NCBI GenBank assembly: GCA_000277445.1
Contig: AJWJ01000069.1
Span: forward strand, 1-64,000
From: Polysphondylium violaceum
Taxonomy: Eukaryota; Evosea; Eumycetozoa; Dictyosteliales; Dictyosteliaceae
Direction: 5' to 3'
Length of the DNA stretch: 64,000 bases
Made by a program: the position numbers and the translations under genes. Each line of letters opens with the position of its first letter. The stretch's first letter is position 1. Below the pieces are notes generated by a model. The model did not search any database. It was given only the letters and a program-made list of their open reading frames with translations, and had not been told where the DNA came from. Below, in pieces: positions 23,441 through 34,413 of this stretch.

Positions 23441-23575
23441 TTTGTTTGTTGTATATCTATACTCATACAACAAGATATAAAGTCTTGAACAAATAATTAA
23501 AAAAAAAAAAAAAAAAAATAAAATTGATGATCTATTTTTTTTTTTTAATTTTGGATGTTGCGAGCCATCTGACGA
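23441..23575. promoter_or_regulatory. Compact bidirectional promoter (PIG-S / COG5)
   Basis: Only ~135 bp separate the two divergent start codons. It contains an A run at 23499-23518 and a T run at 23535-23546, with a small GC-richer block in between toward COG5. Both genes serve the ER/Golgi system, so shared control is plausible but not shown. Confidence 0.5.
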
Positions 23576-25970
23576 GTGGACCACGACAAAATGAGAATGA
23601 ATATCGATCAGGATGATACATCGTCATCTTTGGAATTAAAGAGTGTGAATGCATTTGATGGTAATAATTCATTTATATATAATCAATTCCTTGGAGACGA
23701 CTTTAATGTTACTGCGTACACCAGCGATGCATTAAAAGTGGCGTCGTTGACATCGTCTCTTGAAACATTGACTACATGTACCAAAGAACTCGACCAAGAG
23801 CTACATGATACCATTACCACAAACTATAAAGATTTATTCAAACAAGCAAGTCATTTAAAAGAATTGGATACCTTGACTGATACTTTAAAGCTCGGTGTAC
23901 AAAATCTAGAAGATTCAATTCAAAGGTAGGTTGTAATAGGAATGGTATAGTACTATCTAGTATTTATCAATACTAATACTCATACACCAATGATAGAATG
24001 AAGGACGATATATCTGAACCTTACAACAAAGTAAAAACACAAATAGATCAATTAAAGCGAGTACAAGATTCTTGCGAGTTGTTGAGAAAGGTTATCCGAT
24101 ACCTATCTTTGGTAAAGAAACTAAAAAGTCATTTATCTACTGGTAGTAGAGATCTATCCAAAGCTGCACAATGTATAAGTGAGATTAGTATGTATATAAT
24201 ATAATATCTAGAGGTAGTTATCATACAACTAATAGCAATATAATAGATTTATTAAAAAAAGTAAATGATCTAAGTGGAATTGATATTATTGATTCACAAA
24301 ACATTTGGATTAAAACCTGTACAGATCAAATTATAACGATATCAACGACACTGATTCACCAAGGCATAGAGAATCAAAATCAAAATGAAGTTGTAAACTC
24401 ATTACAAGTGTTTTACAATATGGGTATTTTAAATGATAAAGTAAATTCAATTGTACACTTGACCACCGAAAAGGTTGTAAAGAATATCAAAGTATTATTA
24501 AATGTAAATAAGTTATTGGTTGCTGATTTCCCAAAATTAACAACACCATCATCGTCATCGACAAATGTATCATCATCAGCATCAACAAACAACGATAATA
24601 GATTTATTTGGAGTAAAATAGAGACTCTTATGGATACATTGTACTCTACCACTATTCAAATATTATATTTACAAAGACTGTTGTCAAAGATTAAAGACCC
24701 TGTCACTCATAAATCTTTATTTGAAATATATTTAATGAATCAAAGTAATAGTAATAATAGTACATCAACATCAACAACTAATAATGATAATTCAATTTCA
24801 AATGTGTTTTGGAAAACTATAGTCAAATCGTTAGAGAATAACTTTATCGTAGCGGCAAAGTCGTCAAACATTGTAGAGAATATATTTGTACACGAGTATC
24901 CTGTATTATCTAAATATTACTTGGAGTTTTTAAAGAGATTACAAAATCATCTCGATCTACACTTGATCATATCTTTAAGTAAACAAATAACAAATGGAGG
25001 TAATAGTAGTGGTGGTGGTAATAGCAGTACCAATAGCAATCAAAATGAATTGGATTATAAATCAACGTTGTTTAAAACTATCAGTGTATTTGAAAAAGGA
25101 TATTTAGAGTATATTGCCAGCAAGTTGATTGGGTTGACAAATTCATTGTTTCCTCAGAGCAGTAGCAGTTGGACGAGAATCACTAGTAATCAACAACAAC
25201 AACATACAAAGCAATTGATAGATTTGTCAAAATTGATTTGGTCGTTAATAGAGTCGTTGGCCTCGGACAAGATGTTGACCAACAAGCTGGTCAAGGTCAT
25301 TGAGAGAGTGTTGGATATCTATGCCTCCAAGGTGGCGTCGCTGATTCAGCACGGCAACGGCAGCCAAGAGATCCTGTTGGACCAAAACATCACCTCGAGT
25401 CAGAATGTCAACATCATGTTGTTCAACACGTCGATCCAGCTCTACAACTCGATGCAGAGTCTGATTTCCTCGCAATCGCTTGACAAGGAATCTGTGGCCG
25501 TGCTCGAAAAGTCGTTGTCGACCATCTCTGCCCACTGTACAGCGATCATTCAGCCACTGTTTACCTTTTTCCTTAACTCGATCGAACAAATCATCTCGAC
25601 GATGCATTCCGAAGACTGGAACAAACAGTCCCAGCAACAGCCACAGCACCTGACTGCAGGATCAAAGTATATCGATGCCATCAAGTTGTATATCAACCAT
25701 TTCAACAACCAGTTTCTAATCAAATTTACACCATGTCATCTGCTCTCTATCCAAATACGCACCCTCGTCACACGAGTATTCACTGTGTTTCTTCGAAATT
25801 GTTCAATGCTAAAGCAGCCCATGTCAGAGAATGCCAAACTGAAATTGGCAAACGATATAACGCTCCTCGAGTTTTCCATCACTCCTCTACTCTCTGAAGG
25901 AATCAAAGAGGTTGGCGAGGCTTACTCTTGGTTAAGATCATTTAAACAATCTCTTTTTAAAGATAAATAA
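23576..25970 (+). CDS. cog5: Conserved oligomeric Golgi complex subunit 5
   Basis: Three exons: 23576-23925, 23997-24187, 24247-25970; 754 aa with phases consistent. The N terminus shows the COG5 signature: FLGDDFNVTAYTSDALK, then LDQELHDTITTNYKDLFKQA, followed by a coiled-coil region (LQ..SCELLRKVIRYLSLVKKL) typical of CATCHR-family tethers. The C-terminal two thirds are helical and carry Ser/Asn-rich insertions. COG tethers retrograde vesicles at the Golgi. Met6 (23591) is an alternative start. The coding segment 25245-25700 uses many G/C-ending codons, unlike the AT-rich rest of the gene. Confidence 0.9.
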
Positions 25971-26298
25971 ATATAAATATATAATGTATTCTGTTGGACA
26001 TGTCATGTGGTATTTTTCAATTCACCTAAACAGTAATAGTAATAGGAATATCATGGATCGATCTCATCTCTGATTGTGCCATGTGCTAATGAAAAGTGTG
26101 TGTCATTGTCACATGTTTGTGAATTTATGAAAAAAAAAAAATCTAAAAAAATTAATTTAAATAAAATCAATAATTTTTAAAAAAATCAGTTCCAAGAATA
26201 GAAAGAACAACCCCCCCTATCCCTATAAAAAAAAAGAAGATCATTTCTTTTTTATTTCTCTTTTAAACATATAAAACATACAAATACATAAATAAACC
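25971..26298. promoter_or_regulatory. Intergenic region, COG5 3' end to importin-alpha A 5' end
   Basis: AT-rich, with A runs near 26130 and a CCCCCC run at 26212-26217 shortly before the leader of the importin-alpha gene. In-frame translation upstream of the ATG at 26299 shows no basic IBB-like segment, which supports the short N terminus of that gene. Confidence 0.55.
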
Positions 26299-27811
26299 AT
26301 GGATGTCGATTTAGATCCTCAAGTTGTTCAAGTATGTATCTTGTATCCCTCATGATATCATCACACAAACATATCATATGATAACAAGTATACTAATATA
26401 TTATATATATAATATCTATCTATAACTAGATTCAAAAATATGTAGATTTAATAAATTCAAATTCACCAGAAGAAATGTTAGAAGGTACAGTAGGATTAAG
26501 AAAGATATTATGTATCGAAAGATCACCACCCTATGATCAAGTGTTTGCTACAGGTGTTGTACCTCGTCTCATTACATTTTTAGATCCATGTGCTCCTCAA
26601 AATTTACAAGTATGTATATAATATAATAATTTAGTTGTATGAATAGATATACTAATATATGACATTAGTTTGAATCTTGTTGGTGTATAAGTAATTTAGC
26701 ATCAGGTACAAATGCACATACCAAAGAGATTGTTGATAGAGGTGCATTATTACCATTGATTAAATTAATATCATCTAATAATGTAGATGTTGCAGAACAA
26801 AGTACATGGGCTATAGGTAATATTGCAGGTGATTCACCAAAGTATAGAGATGAGGCACTTTATTTGGGTGTATTGGAGCCTTTGGTCGAAACTGCTCAAA
26901 AGACAAATACCGTTGGCATTCTTAGAAGATTAAGTTGGACTATATCCAATCTATGCAGAGGTACACCACAGCCACCATTACACATGGTATTGCCTTGTTT
27001 GGGTACACTTAGAAACATGGTATACATCGCTGATGATGAGGTGTTGATTGACTCTATTTGGGCCGTGTCATATATCACATCCAATAATGAAGGCATTCAA
27101 TGTATCATTGATCTTGGTATCGTCCATCGTATGATTGAATTAATGTTGAGCTCCAACCATTCCATCATGATACCAGCATTAAGAACCGTGGGTAATATTG
27201 CTAGTGGCAATGATACACAAACTCAGACCATTATAAATCTCGGTGTTTTGCCTATACTCTTTTCTTTGTTTACTCATGTAAAGAAAAACGTTAGAAAAGA
27301 GGCCTATTGGACCGCCAGTAATATAGCAAGTGGTACTGTATCGCAAATTCAAGCACTCATTGATCATGGTTACTTTCCAGAGCTCTTGAGAATCTTTGAT
27401 GATCCAGTCACAGACATTACTTTGCTGAGGGAAATTGGATGGACAATTTCCAACGCATCCAATGGATCATCAGCTCAAGTAGCCTATTTTGTTCAAATTG
27501 GCTTTATTAAATCAATTGCTTCATTTTTGAAAAGACAAACTACACCAAAAGATGTACTCATATTTTTAGAAGCTTTACACAATATTTTACATTCTGGCTC
27601 AACTTTTGATACTGGTAATCCTTATCTTGGAGTTTGTGAATCTGAAGGAATCCCAACTATCTTGTCAGACTTGGTTCTTAGGTGTGCAGAGAAACTAGAT
27701 GTCTTTGAAAAGATACATACAATTCTCGATTCCTTTTTCTTTGATTCATCAATGATGGAAGACGAACTTCAAGAAACTGTAGAAGCAACCTTTGAAGCCT
27801 TGTCAATGTAA
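26299..27811 (+). CDS. Importin-alpha-like protein A, armadillo repeats only (no IBB domain)
   Basis: Three exons: 26299-26331, 26455? no better signal than the TAG ending at 26429, so exon 2 is taken as 26430-26609, and 26669-27811; about 450 aa. The protein starts MDVDLDPQVVQ and enters armadillo repeats within ~15 residues. The classic importin-alpha ladder is present: FESCWCISNLASG, EQSTWAIGNIAGD, SWTISNLCRG, IDSIWAVSYIT, PALRTVGNIASG, EAYWTASNIASG and IGWTISNASNG. All Trp/Asn pairs that build the two NLS-binding grooves are kept, so cargo binding should be intact. What is missing is the basic N-terminal importin-beta-binding region. It is the best-preserved of four paralogues here and the only one on the plus strand. 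Confidence 0.9.
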
Positions 27812-28142
27812 ACATTTTAGAAGAAATTTAGATAAAAATATATATATTGTATTACTAGTTTATCATTTGGTTGTGTCAGAAAAGAAACCCTTTATATTCA
27901 ATAAAAAAAATATTTTGAAAATTACTTAAACCTTAATAATTGTTTTTATTCCAAAGTTTTAGGGAGTACGTTTGTATGGACTATGCTAAATTAATATGCA
28001 GTTCTTTTTCCAAGAATTTTTAAAAAGAATGATTTTTTTAATTTTTATAAATATTTTACAATACTATTGAATATCCTTTGTATTTGTGTGTTGTACAATT
28101 ACACTTTTTTTTACTTTATTTTTATTTTTTAAACGACTTCAA
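27812..28142. promoter_or_regulatory. Intergenic region, importin-alpha A to SRAP gene
   Basis: AT-rich 331 bp with tandem transcription on both sides. T-rich tracts directly precede the SRAP start. An in-frame upstream extension of the SRAP reading frame to 28086 exists but is not used (see that gene). Nothing else was seen. Confidence 0.5.
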
Positions 28143-29168
28143 ATGTGTGGAAGAGCAGCATGTACTCTTAGACCAGAGGATATCGTAAATAGGGTTGGTG
28201 CACAAACGTTTAATAATCAAAATCAATATCAGCCATCATACAATGTAACGGGGGGTGCAATTCAACCAGTTGTAGTCAGAGTTGGTCATGCAAGAGTAAT
28301 AGAATCTATGCAATGGGGTGGCGCTATAGGTTCATCAAATTTCAATTTGATCAATATTAGATTGGATACTTTAAAATCAAATTCATTTTATAAATCATTA
28401 TTTAAAAAATCAAGATGTTTAGTTGTAGCTGATGGTTATTATGAATGGGTTAGAGGTACAAATAGTAGTACTCCTTTGCCTTATTATATAACAAGTAATT
28501 TAAATGATAGCAAGTGTAATAGTAATAATAGTAAAAGTGATTGTCATAGTAATAGTGGCAATGGAAGTGATGATTGCGACAACAAGTTAAAAGATAAAAA
28601 TATGATATTGATGGCAGCAATATATCAAGAGTATAAAGATAATCAAGATAAAAAGAAATATAGATATTCAATAATAACAACAGAGTCGGGTGGAGAGTTG
28701 GAAAAAATACATGATCGTATGCCAATCATATTAAATGATCAAGAATGCATTGATCGTTTTTTAAATGATAGTTCAGATGAACAAACAGTTCAAGATTGTT
28801 TTAATATTTTAGAAAACAAAGATTATCTCAATAGTTTATATAGTTTTAGAGTATCAACACTTGTAAACAATACTAAAAATAATAGCAGCGATTGTATTAA
28901 ACCTGAAAAAGATTATTTGAAAGAAAAAAAAGATAGCATTGAACAATTTTTTAAACCATCAATACCCGATCAAAATCTGATTAAAAAGGATTTATTTGAT
29001 GAATTTAATAAAGATAGTAATAGTATTGGTAATAATAGCAGTAATAGTTTATCTATATCCAAGATTCCTAAAACCAAGTTAGCAAAGCCTATCAAGAAAC
29101 CTAAACCGCCTGTACAAAAGACAAACTCTATATTTAATAAATTTTTAATAAAAAAAGAAGGGAAGTAA
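28143..29168 (+). CDS. HMCES/YedK-type SRAP domain protein (abasic-site DNA-protein crosslinker)
   Basis: Single exon, 341 aa. The start is the ATG at 28143 because the family needs MCGR at the N terminus: after Met removal Cys2 forms the thiazolidine crosslink with abasic sites in ssDNA. Other SRAP hallmarks are MQWGGAI, RCLVVADGYYEWV (catalytic Glu) and IHDRMPIIL (active-site His). A low-complexity Ser/Asn/Lys insert (~122-150) is typical of dictyostelids. The C-terminal tail holds DSIEQFFKP and NSIFNKFLIKK, hydrophobic motifs of the PIP-box type that could bind PCNA (inference). Its stop is 2 nt from the stop of the convergent importin-alpha B gene. Confidence 0.93.
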   Translation: MCGRAACTLRPEDIVNRVGAQTFNNQNQYQPSYNVTGGAIQPVVVRVGHARVIESMQWGGAIGSSNFNLINIRLDTLKSNSFYKSLFKKSRCLVVADGYYEWVRGTNSSTPLPYYITSNLNDSKCNSNNSKSDCHSNSGNGSDDCDNKLKDKNMILMAAIYQEYKDNQDKKKYRYSIITTESGGELEKIHDRMPIILNDQECIDRFLNDSSDEQTVQDCFNILENKDYLNSLYSFRVSTLVNNTKNNSSDCIKPEKDYLKEKKDSIEQFFKPSIPDQNLIKKDLFDEFNKDSNSIGNNSSNSLSISKIPKTKLAKPIKKPKPPVQKTNSIFNKFLIKKEGK

Positions 29169-29170
29169 CT

Positions 29171-30671
29171 TTACTCAAACAATTCCTCTTCGTGAATTTC
29201 ATTGTCGGTGTCATTGATTATTGTAACACCAAAATATTTATCTGATATATCATTTATAATCAAATTAATTTCTTGTACATCAGCATCATCGGCTTGCATT
29301 ATAATATCGTTAAATAAATCCATTATATCATCACCACAAAGGGATACATAAGGATTTTCATCTTTTTCTCTATTCCTTTCCTGTTTCACCAAAAGATCAC
29401 CACTCTTTAATATGTTTTGAAAGGTTTCCAACAGGATGAGGCATATTTTTTCATTTGGATATTCGATCATGGTTTTCAAGATGCTGGGAATAAAGTCCAA
29501 GGTGGAGGAGCCCACGAGATAATCGACTTGTTGGGGAGTAGCAGCGCCAAGGGTATTGAGGAGTATATAACAGATTTCTGTTATGCACTCTATGTCTTCT
29601 CTTTTGCCGATGAGTGCTTGAAAGATGGGCTTATATATATTGGCCTCTATCATTTGTTGAATAAATAGAGGTGAGCCTACTGCTATGTTACTAGCTATCC
29701 AGAATGCCTCTTTACGCACATGCTTTTTCGGGTGTCTAAACAGATTTTGGATAATAGGAAGAATTCCAAAACTCAGAACTAGCTTTGTAATTTCAATGTC
29801 ACTGGAGCTAGTGATATTGCCAACGACTCTGATGGCGGGCCCCATGATGGTCTGTATAGGACTAGTCATCAACTGGACCATACGTTTGACTAGTAGTGGA
29901 CGATCAACAATACACTGAGTCACTTCAGGACCTCCATTGGTAGACATGTGTCCTAGAGTCCCAACGGCATCGATGTTTATCTCTTGATCGGGGTGGTGAA
30001 CCAAAGTCTCGAGTAAACTCAATGCTGGTGACACTAAATGAAATGGGGGAGGTGGTTTGCCTCTGCATAGATTGGATAAGGTCAAACCAATAGTTTTTAG
30101 GCAACTGGGGGCTTTAGTCTTTGAAGCAAAATCTACCAAATGATCAATGACACCAAAGTTGAGGGCTTCATCTCTATATTTTGGAGACCCTCCAGTTATA
30201 TTACCTATAGCCCAAACACATTGTTCCTTGAGATCTTTTATGGCTTTTGAATTTGGTGATAAAAGTTTAACCAATGGTACCAATGCTCCATTTTCAACCA
30301 CTTGTTTTGTGTGCGCAGCTGTTCCTGATGCTATATTACTGAGACACCAACAAGATTCAAACTATTTGTTTATTATATTGTTTTATTGAAAATATATATT
30401 AATATATTTGTTGAGTTTAAATAACAAAACTATAACTACCTACTTGAAGTATTTGAGGAGCACTGTCATCGAGAAAAGTTACTAAACGGGGCAAGACACC
30501 AATAACCAAAATCTGGTCATTGGGAGGAGAGTCAACAGATAATATCTTTCTCAGCCCAGTGGTTCCTTCAATCATTTTATCTACATTATCAGAATATACT
30601 AATTTTATAAATTGTGCAATTGTATTTGATATTTCATCTCCAGACAATGATTCTATAGAAATATGTTCCAT
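29171..30671 (-). CDS. Importin-alpha-like protein B, no IBB, degenerate NLS groove
   Basis: Two exons, minus strand: 30444-30671 and 29171-30361; 472 aa. The intron sits exactly where paralogues A and C have one, before FESCWC. It starts MEHISIESLSGDEI with no basic IBB segment. Early repeats look normal (FESCWCLSNIASG, EQCVWAIGNITGG), but three groove tryptophans are replaced: ARM4 reads LTLSNLCRG, ARM5 reads IDAVGTLGHMS and ARM8 reads ICYILLNT. The frame is fully open, so it is probably expressed, but classical NLS binding should be weakened. It is closest to paralogue C; parts of exon 2 are almost identical in DNA. The tail is acidic (about the last 20 residues). Confidence 0.88.
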
Positions 30672-30950
30672 TGGATTTGTTTTAATTCAAAAGTTTTAAA
30701 ACACCTTTTGAACAAAAATATCCAACATCAAAAATTCACCAAAAAATAAATTCCTAGAAGAGTGGATTTCTTCTTGGAAGAGTAGGAACAGTGGTGGATT
30801 GTAATAATAATAATAATAACAAGAGTAAAGATTAACATATTCTTAAAGACAAAGTCGATATTTAATAAGTTTTTTAAAAAAAAAGAAGAGAATTAACTCT
30901 ATTTATTTATAAAATAATACTACAACATGTTTACTTTTTTAATAATAACA

Positions 30951-32465
30951 CTATTCACTCTTATCCTCGACCAATTCGTCCTCTGGCACTTCACCGTCAG
31001 ATTCACTAGCTATTGTACCACCAAAATATTTATCTGCTATATCATTTATAATATATTTAATATCGAGAGCATCGGTTTCATTGGTTTGCAATAAAATATC
31101 TTTAAATATATCAATGATATCGTCACCACAAAGGTTTAAATAGGGATTTAGGTCTTTTTCCTTCTTTTCCTCTTCTAACAAAAGATCACCACACTTTAAG
31201 ATATTTTCAAAGGTCTCCAAGAGGATGAGGCATATTTTATCGGATGGATGTTCGAGCATGGTGTCCAGGATGCTGGGGATGAAGGCCAGGATGGGGGAAC
31301 GCACGAGATCATCGACTTGTTGTGGAGTGGCCTCACTGAGTGTGTTTGAGAGTATCCAACTGATCTCTCTTTTACACTCTATGACCTCGTTTTCGTTGGT
31401 GAGTGCGTGAAGGATGGGCTGATAGAAATCGGCATCTATCATTTGTTGAATCAGTAGAGGCGAGCCTACAGCTATGTTGCTGGCGATCCAAAAGGCCTCT
31501 TTACGCACAGTCTTTTTGGCGTGTCTAAACAGACCATGGATTATGGGAAGAATGCCAAAACTAATGACAAGTTTGGTGTTTTCAATCTCGCTCGAGCTGG
31601 CGATATTGCCAACGACTCTGAGGGCGGGCACCATGATTGCTTGTGTGGGGCTGAGCATCAACTCGACCATACGTTTGACTAGTGCTGGGCGGTCGACAAT
31701 ACACTGAGTCACCTCGGGACTGGCATTGGTCGACATGTGTCCTACAGCCCAGGTGGCATCGATGTTTATCTCTTGATCGGGGTAGTGAACTAAAGTCTCG
31801 AGTAAACTCAATGCTGGTGATACTAAATGAAATGGGGGAGGTGGTTTGCCTCTGCATAGATTGGATATGGTCCAGCTAATGATTCTCAAGGAATTGAGAA
31901 CTTTAGTCTTTGAAGCAAAATCTACCAAATGATCAATGACACCCAAATAAAGTGCTTCGTCTCTATATTTTGGAGACTCTCCAGTTATATTACCTATAGC
32001 CCAAACACATTGTTCCTTGAGATCTTCCATGGCTTTTGAATTTGGTGATAATAGTTTAACCAATGGTACCAATGCTCCATTTTCAACCACTTGTTTTGTG
32101 TGCGCAGCTGTTCCTGATGCTATATTACTGAGACACCAACAAGATTCAAACTATTTGTTTATTATATTGTTTATTATATTAATACTATACACACTATAAT
32201 GCACCACAATACTACCTACCTGAAGTATTTGAGGAGCACTGTCATCGAGAAATGTAACCAAACGGGGCAAGACACCAGTGACCAATACCTTGTCATTGGG
32301 AGGTGAGCCAACAGACAATATCTTTCTCAGCCCAGTGGTTCCTTGGACCATTTCATCCATTATATCAGAATATATTAATTTCACATTTTGTGCAATTTTA
32401 TTTGCTAATTCATCTACAGGCTTTTCTTCTTTGATTGTCAATGATTCGAAAGCTATATCCTCCAT
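30951..32465 (-). CDS. Importin-alpha-like protein C, armadillo repeats only (no IBB domain)
   Basis: Two exons, minus strand: 32220-32465 and 30951-32150; 481 aa. The N terminus MEDIAFESLTIKEEKPVDEL is acidic, not the Arg/Lys-rich IBB of canonical importin-alpha. Groove residues are intact: FESCWCLSNIASG, EQCVWAIGNITGE, SWTISNLCRGK, IDATWAVGHMS, EAFWIASNIAVG and EISWILSNTLS. It ends in an acidic tail (ESDGEVPEDELVEDKSE). Codons in 31200-31800 are richer in G/C than in the sister gene B. Same strand and orientation as B, so this looks like a recent tandem duplication. Confidence 0.9.
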
Positions 32466-32851
32466 CCTGTCTTGTATGTATATTGATTAAAAAAATAAAA
32501 ATTAAAAAAGAGGTCTCTGACATGAGAAAATCTTCAGAGAAAACATAAAAATATCTATAATAAAAAAAAAAAAAATAAGATTTTAAACCCCAAGTTTTTT
32601 CTACTAAATACAAATTTTCACAAAAAATTAGGTGAATATCTGTTTGTTCATAAAAAGAGATACACACTATTTTATTGATTGAGTTTTGTATAGATATATA
32701 TAAATATATATCTTGAAGATATTGTAAACATCTTCTTTATAGAGAAGGAATAGAAAGCAACTATAGAGATATGCACAAATAGGGATTGAGATAATTTACA
32801 TGTTTATTGCCAAAAGGATAGATAGAAGAGATACTATGGTACATTGCTGAG
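32466..32851. promoter_or_regulatory. Intergenic region between importin-alpha genes C and D
   Basis: 386 bp, AT-rich, with an A run at 32561-32574 and a T-rich complement. It is the upstream region of C and the 3' flank of D. No additional exon for an IBB-like N terminus can be seen on the minus strand upstream of C. Confidence 0.5.
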
Positions 32852-34198
32852 TTATTGTTGAATCGATAGTTTTTCAATTAATTGCTCAATTGATTTTTTT
32901 TGTGTCGTGATGGTGGTTCCATTTGAAAAGAATTTCGTTAATATCTGTTGGCATTGTGAGTTCAGTGTATTGTCGTCTGATTCAACCAATTCCAAGAGTT
33001 TCTGAAAGTCAAGCTTGACACATATTTCAATGAATATGTTTTCCTCTTGAATCTCTTTACCAAGAGAAACACCTAGATCGAGTAGAGTTTCGAGGGCCTC
33101 CAAAGCTATTTTGGTTGTGTAAGGATCAGAGATATAGTTGAATTGGATATAGTGTTGCAGAGCTTGAAAGAATCCTGTGTGTACAAAATACAGGATTTGC
33201 AGATATGAGCCCCCACTGCTGGCGTTGTTCAGCACGTGGATAATTTCTTTTTTATGGGCTTTGTCTTCAGCCTCAGAGACCAAGACTTTGAGGAGGTGTG
33301 GAAAGAAGTCATGATAGATGAGTTGTTGAATGTGTTCTGGAGTGCCGCCAGCAATGTTGCTAAGTATCCAAAAACACTCTTTTCGAATCGATGGCTTGTT
33401 GTGCGACATGAGAGTACGGATAATTGGCAAGGCACCAAGTTGGAGAATCACCTGGGTCTGTTGGTCTGTGCCACTGGCCAGATTGCCAACGGTTCGCAAT
33501 GCCGGGACCAGAATCGGTTCGTAGTATGTCATCAACTCGACCACTCTTTTCGCTATACCTGTGTCTATTGCACATTGGGCCCCTTCATCAGTCACTGTGA
33601 GCCAGGAGAGGACCCAAGAGGAGTCAATAAGCACTTCTGTATCCCGACAAGTAATAGTGTGGGCCATCCACGACAACACCGGCACCATCATATGTAATGG
33701 AGGATGAGGTTTGTGTTTACTCAAGCACGACAACGTCCATACCAGATTCCTCAGCATGCTTATTTTCATTTTCTCTATCGGCAACTCAAACAACCCCAGT
33801 ATTTTATCTAGTCCCGAATGCAATATTTCGTCACGATACTCTCTTGAATCGGACGCAATGTTGCCCAATATCCACAAACACTGTTCCTTTACACCACTGT
33901 CTATCTGTGGCAACGATAGCAACCTTAAGAATGAAAACAAGGCACCATGTTGCATTACATGATGACTGTGTTCTGATTTCCCACTAACTATATTACCTAG
34001 ACACCAACTAGCTTCAAATTGTAGTGAATCTGGTACCAAGGGATCTAAAAATGACAAAAGTCTCGGAACAAGCCCCACATCTATGACTTTTTGTGCTATA
34101 ACCCCTCTATCGGGAGACAACAATTTCCTCAATGACTCTGTGCCAATCAGCATTGATTTAGCACTATCTGAATTGATTAATTCTATTATTTGTTCCAT
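32852..34198 (-). CDS. Importin-alpha-like protein D, armadillo repeats only (no IBB domain)
   Basis: Single exon, 448 aa, the most divergent of the four. It starts MEQIIELINSDSAK directly at the first repeat. Groove motifs: FEASWCLGNIVSG, EQCLWILGNIASD, LVWTLSCLSKHK (the ARM4 Asn is Cys), IDSSWVLSWLT, PALRTVGNLASG, ECFWILSNIAGG and IIHVLNNASSGG (the ARM8 Trp is His). It lacks the intron shared by A, B and C, so either the intron was lost or the gene arose by another route. The C terminus is polar, not acidic. The region 33230-33720 is notably GC-rich for this genome. Confidence 0.88.
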   Translation of the reverse strand: MEQIIELINSDSAKSMLIGTESLRKLLSPDRGVIAQKVIDVGLVPRLLSFLDPLVPDSLQFEASWCLGNIVSGKSEHSHHVMQHGALFSFLRLLSLPQIDSGVKEQCLWILGNIASDSREYRDEILHSGLDKILGLFELPIEKMKISMLRNLVWTLSCLSKHKPHPPLHMMVPVLSWMAHTITCRDTEVLIDSSWVLSWLTVTDEGAQCAIDTGIAKRVVELMTYYEPILVPALRTVGNLASGTDQQTQVILQLGALPIIRTLMSHNKPSIRKECFWILSNIAGGTPEHIQQLIYHDFFPHLLKVLVSEAEDKAHKKEIIHVLNNASSGGSYLQILYFVHTGFFQALQHYIQFNYISDPYTTKIALEALETLLDLGVSLGKEIQEENIFIEICVKLDFQKLLELVESDDNTLNSQCQQILTKFFSNGTTITTQKKSIEQLIEKLSIQQ

Positions 34199-34413
34199 TG
34201 TTTGTGTCGAGTAAAATCAATTTGAATTGAGATATTTTTAGAATAAAAAAAAAAAAAACAATAAAGTAATTTAATAAAATTCGAACAAATGTTTAATTTC
34301 CAGTTTACTTTCTTGTTTTAAGACCATTACTTTTATTATTTTTAATAAAATTTTAAATACACAATACTATGCTTTTATCTTTACAAATTTTTAATTTTTT
34401 ATTAATAAAACTA

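Noticed and set aside
28086-28142. Upstream in-frame extension of the SRAP gene
   Set aside because: The SRAP active site needs MCGR at the N terminus, so the start must be at 28143.
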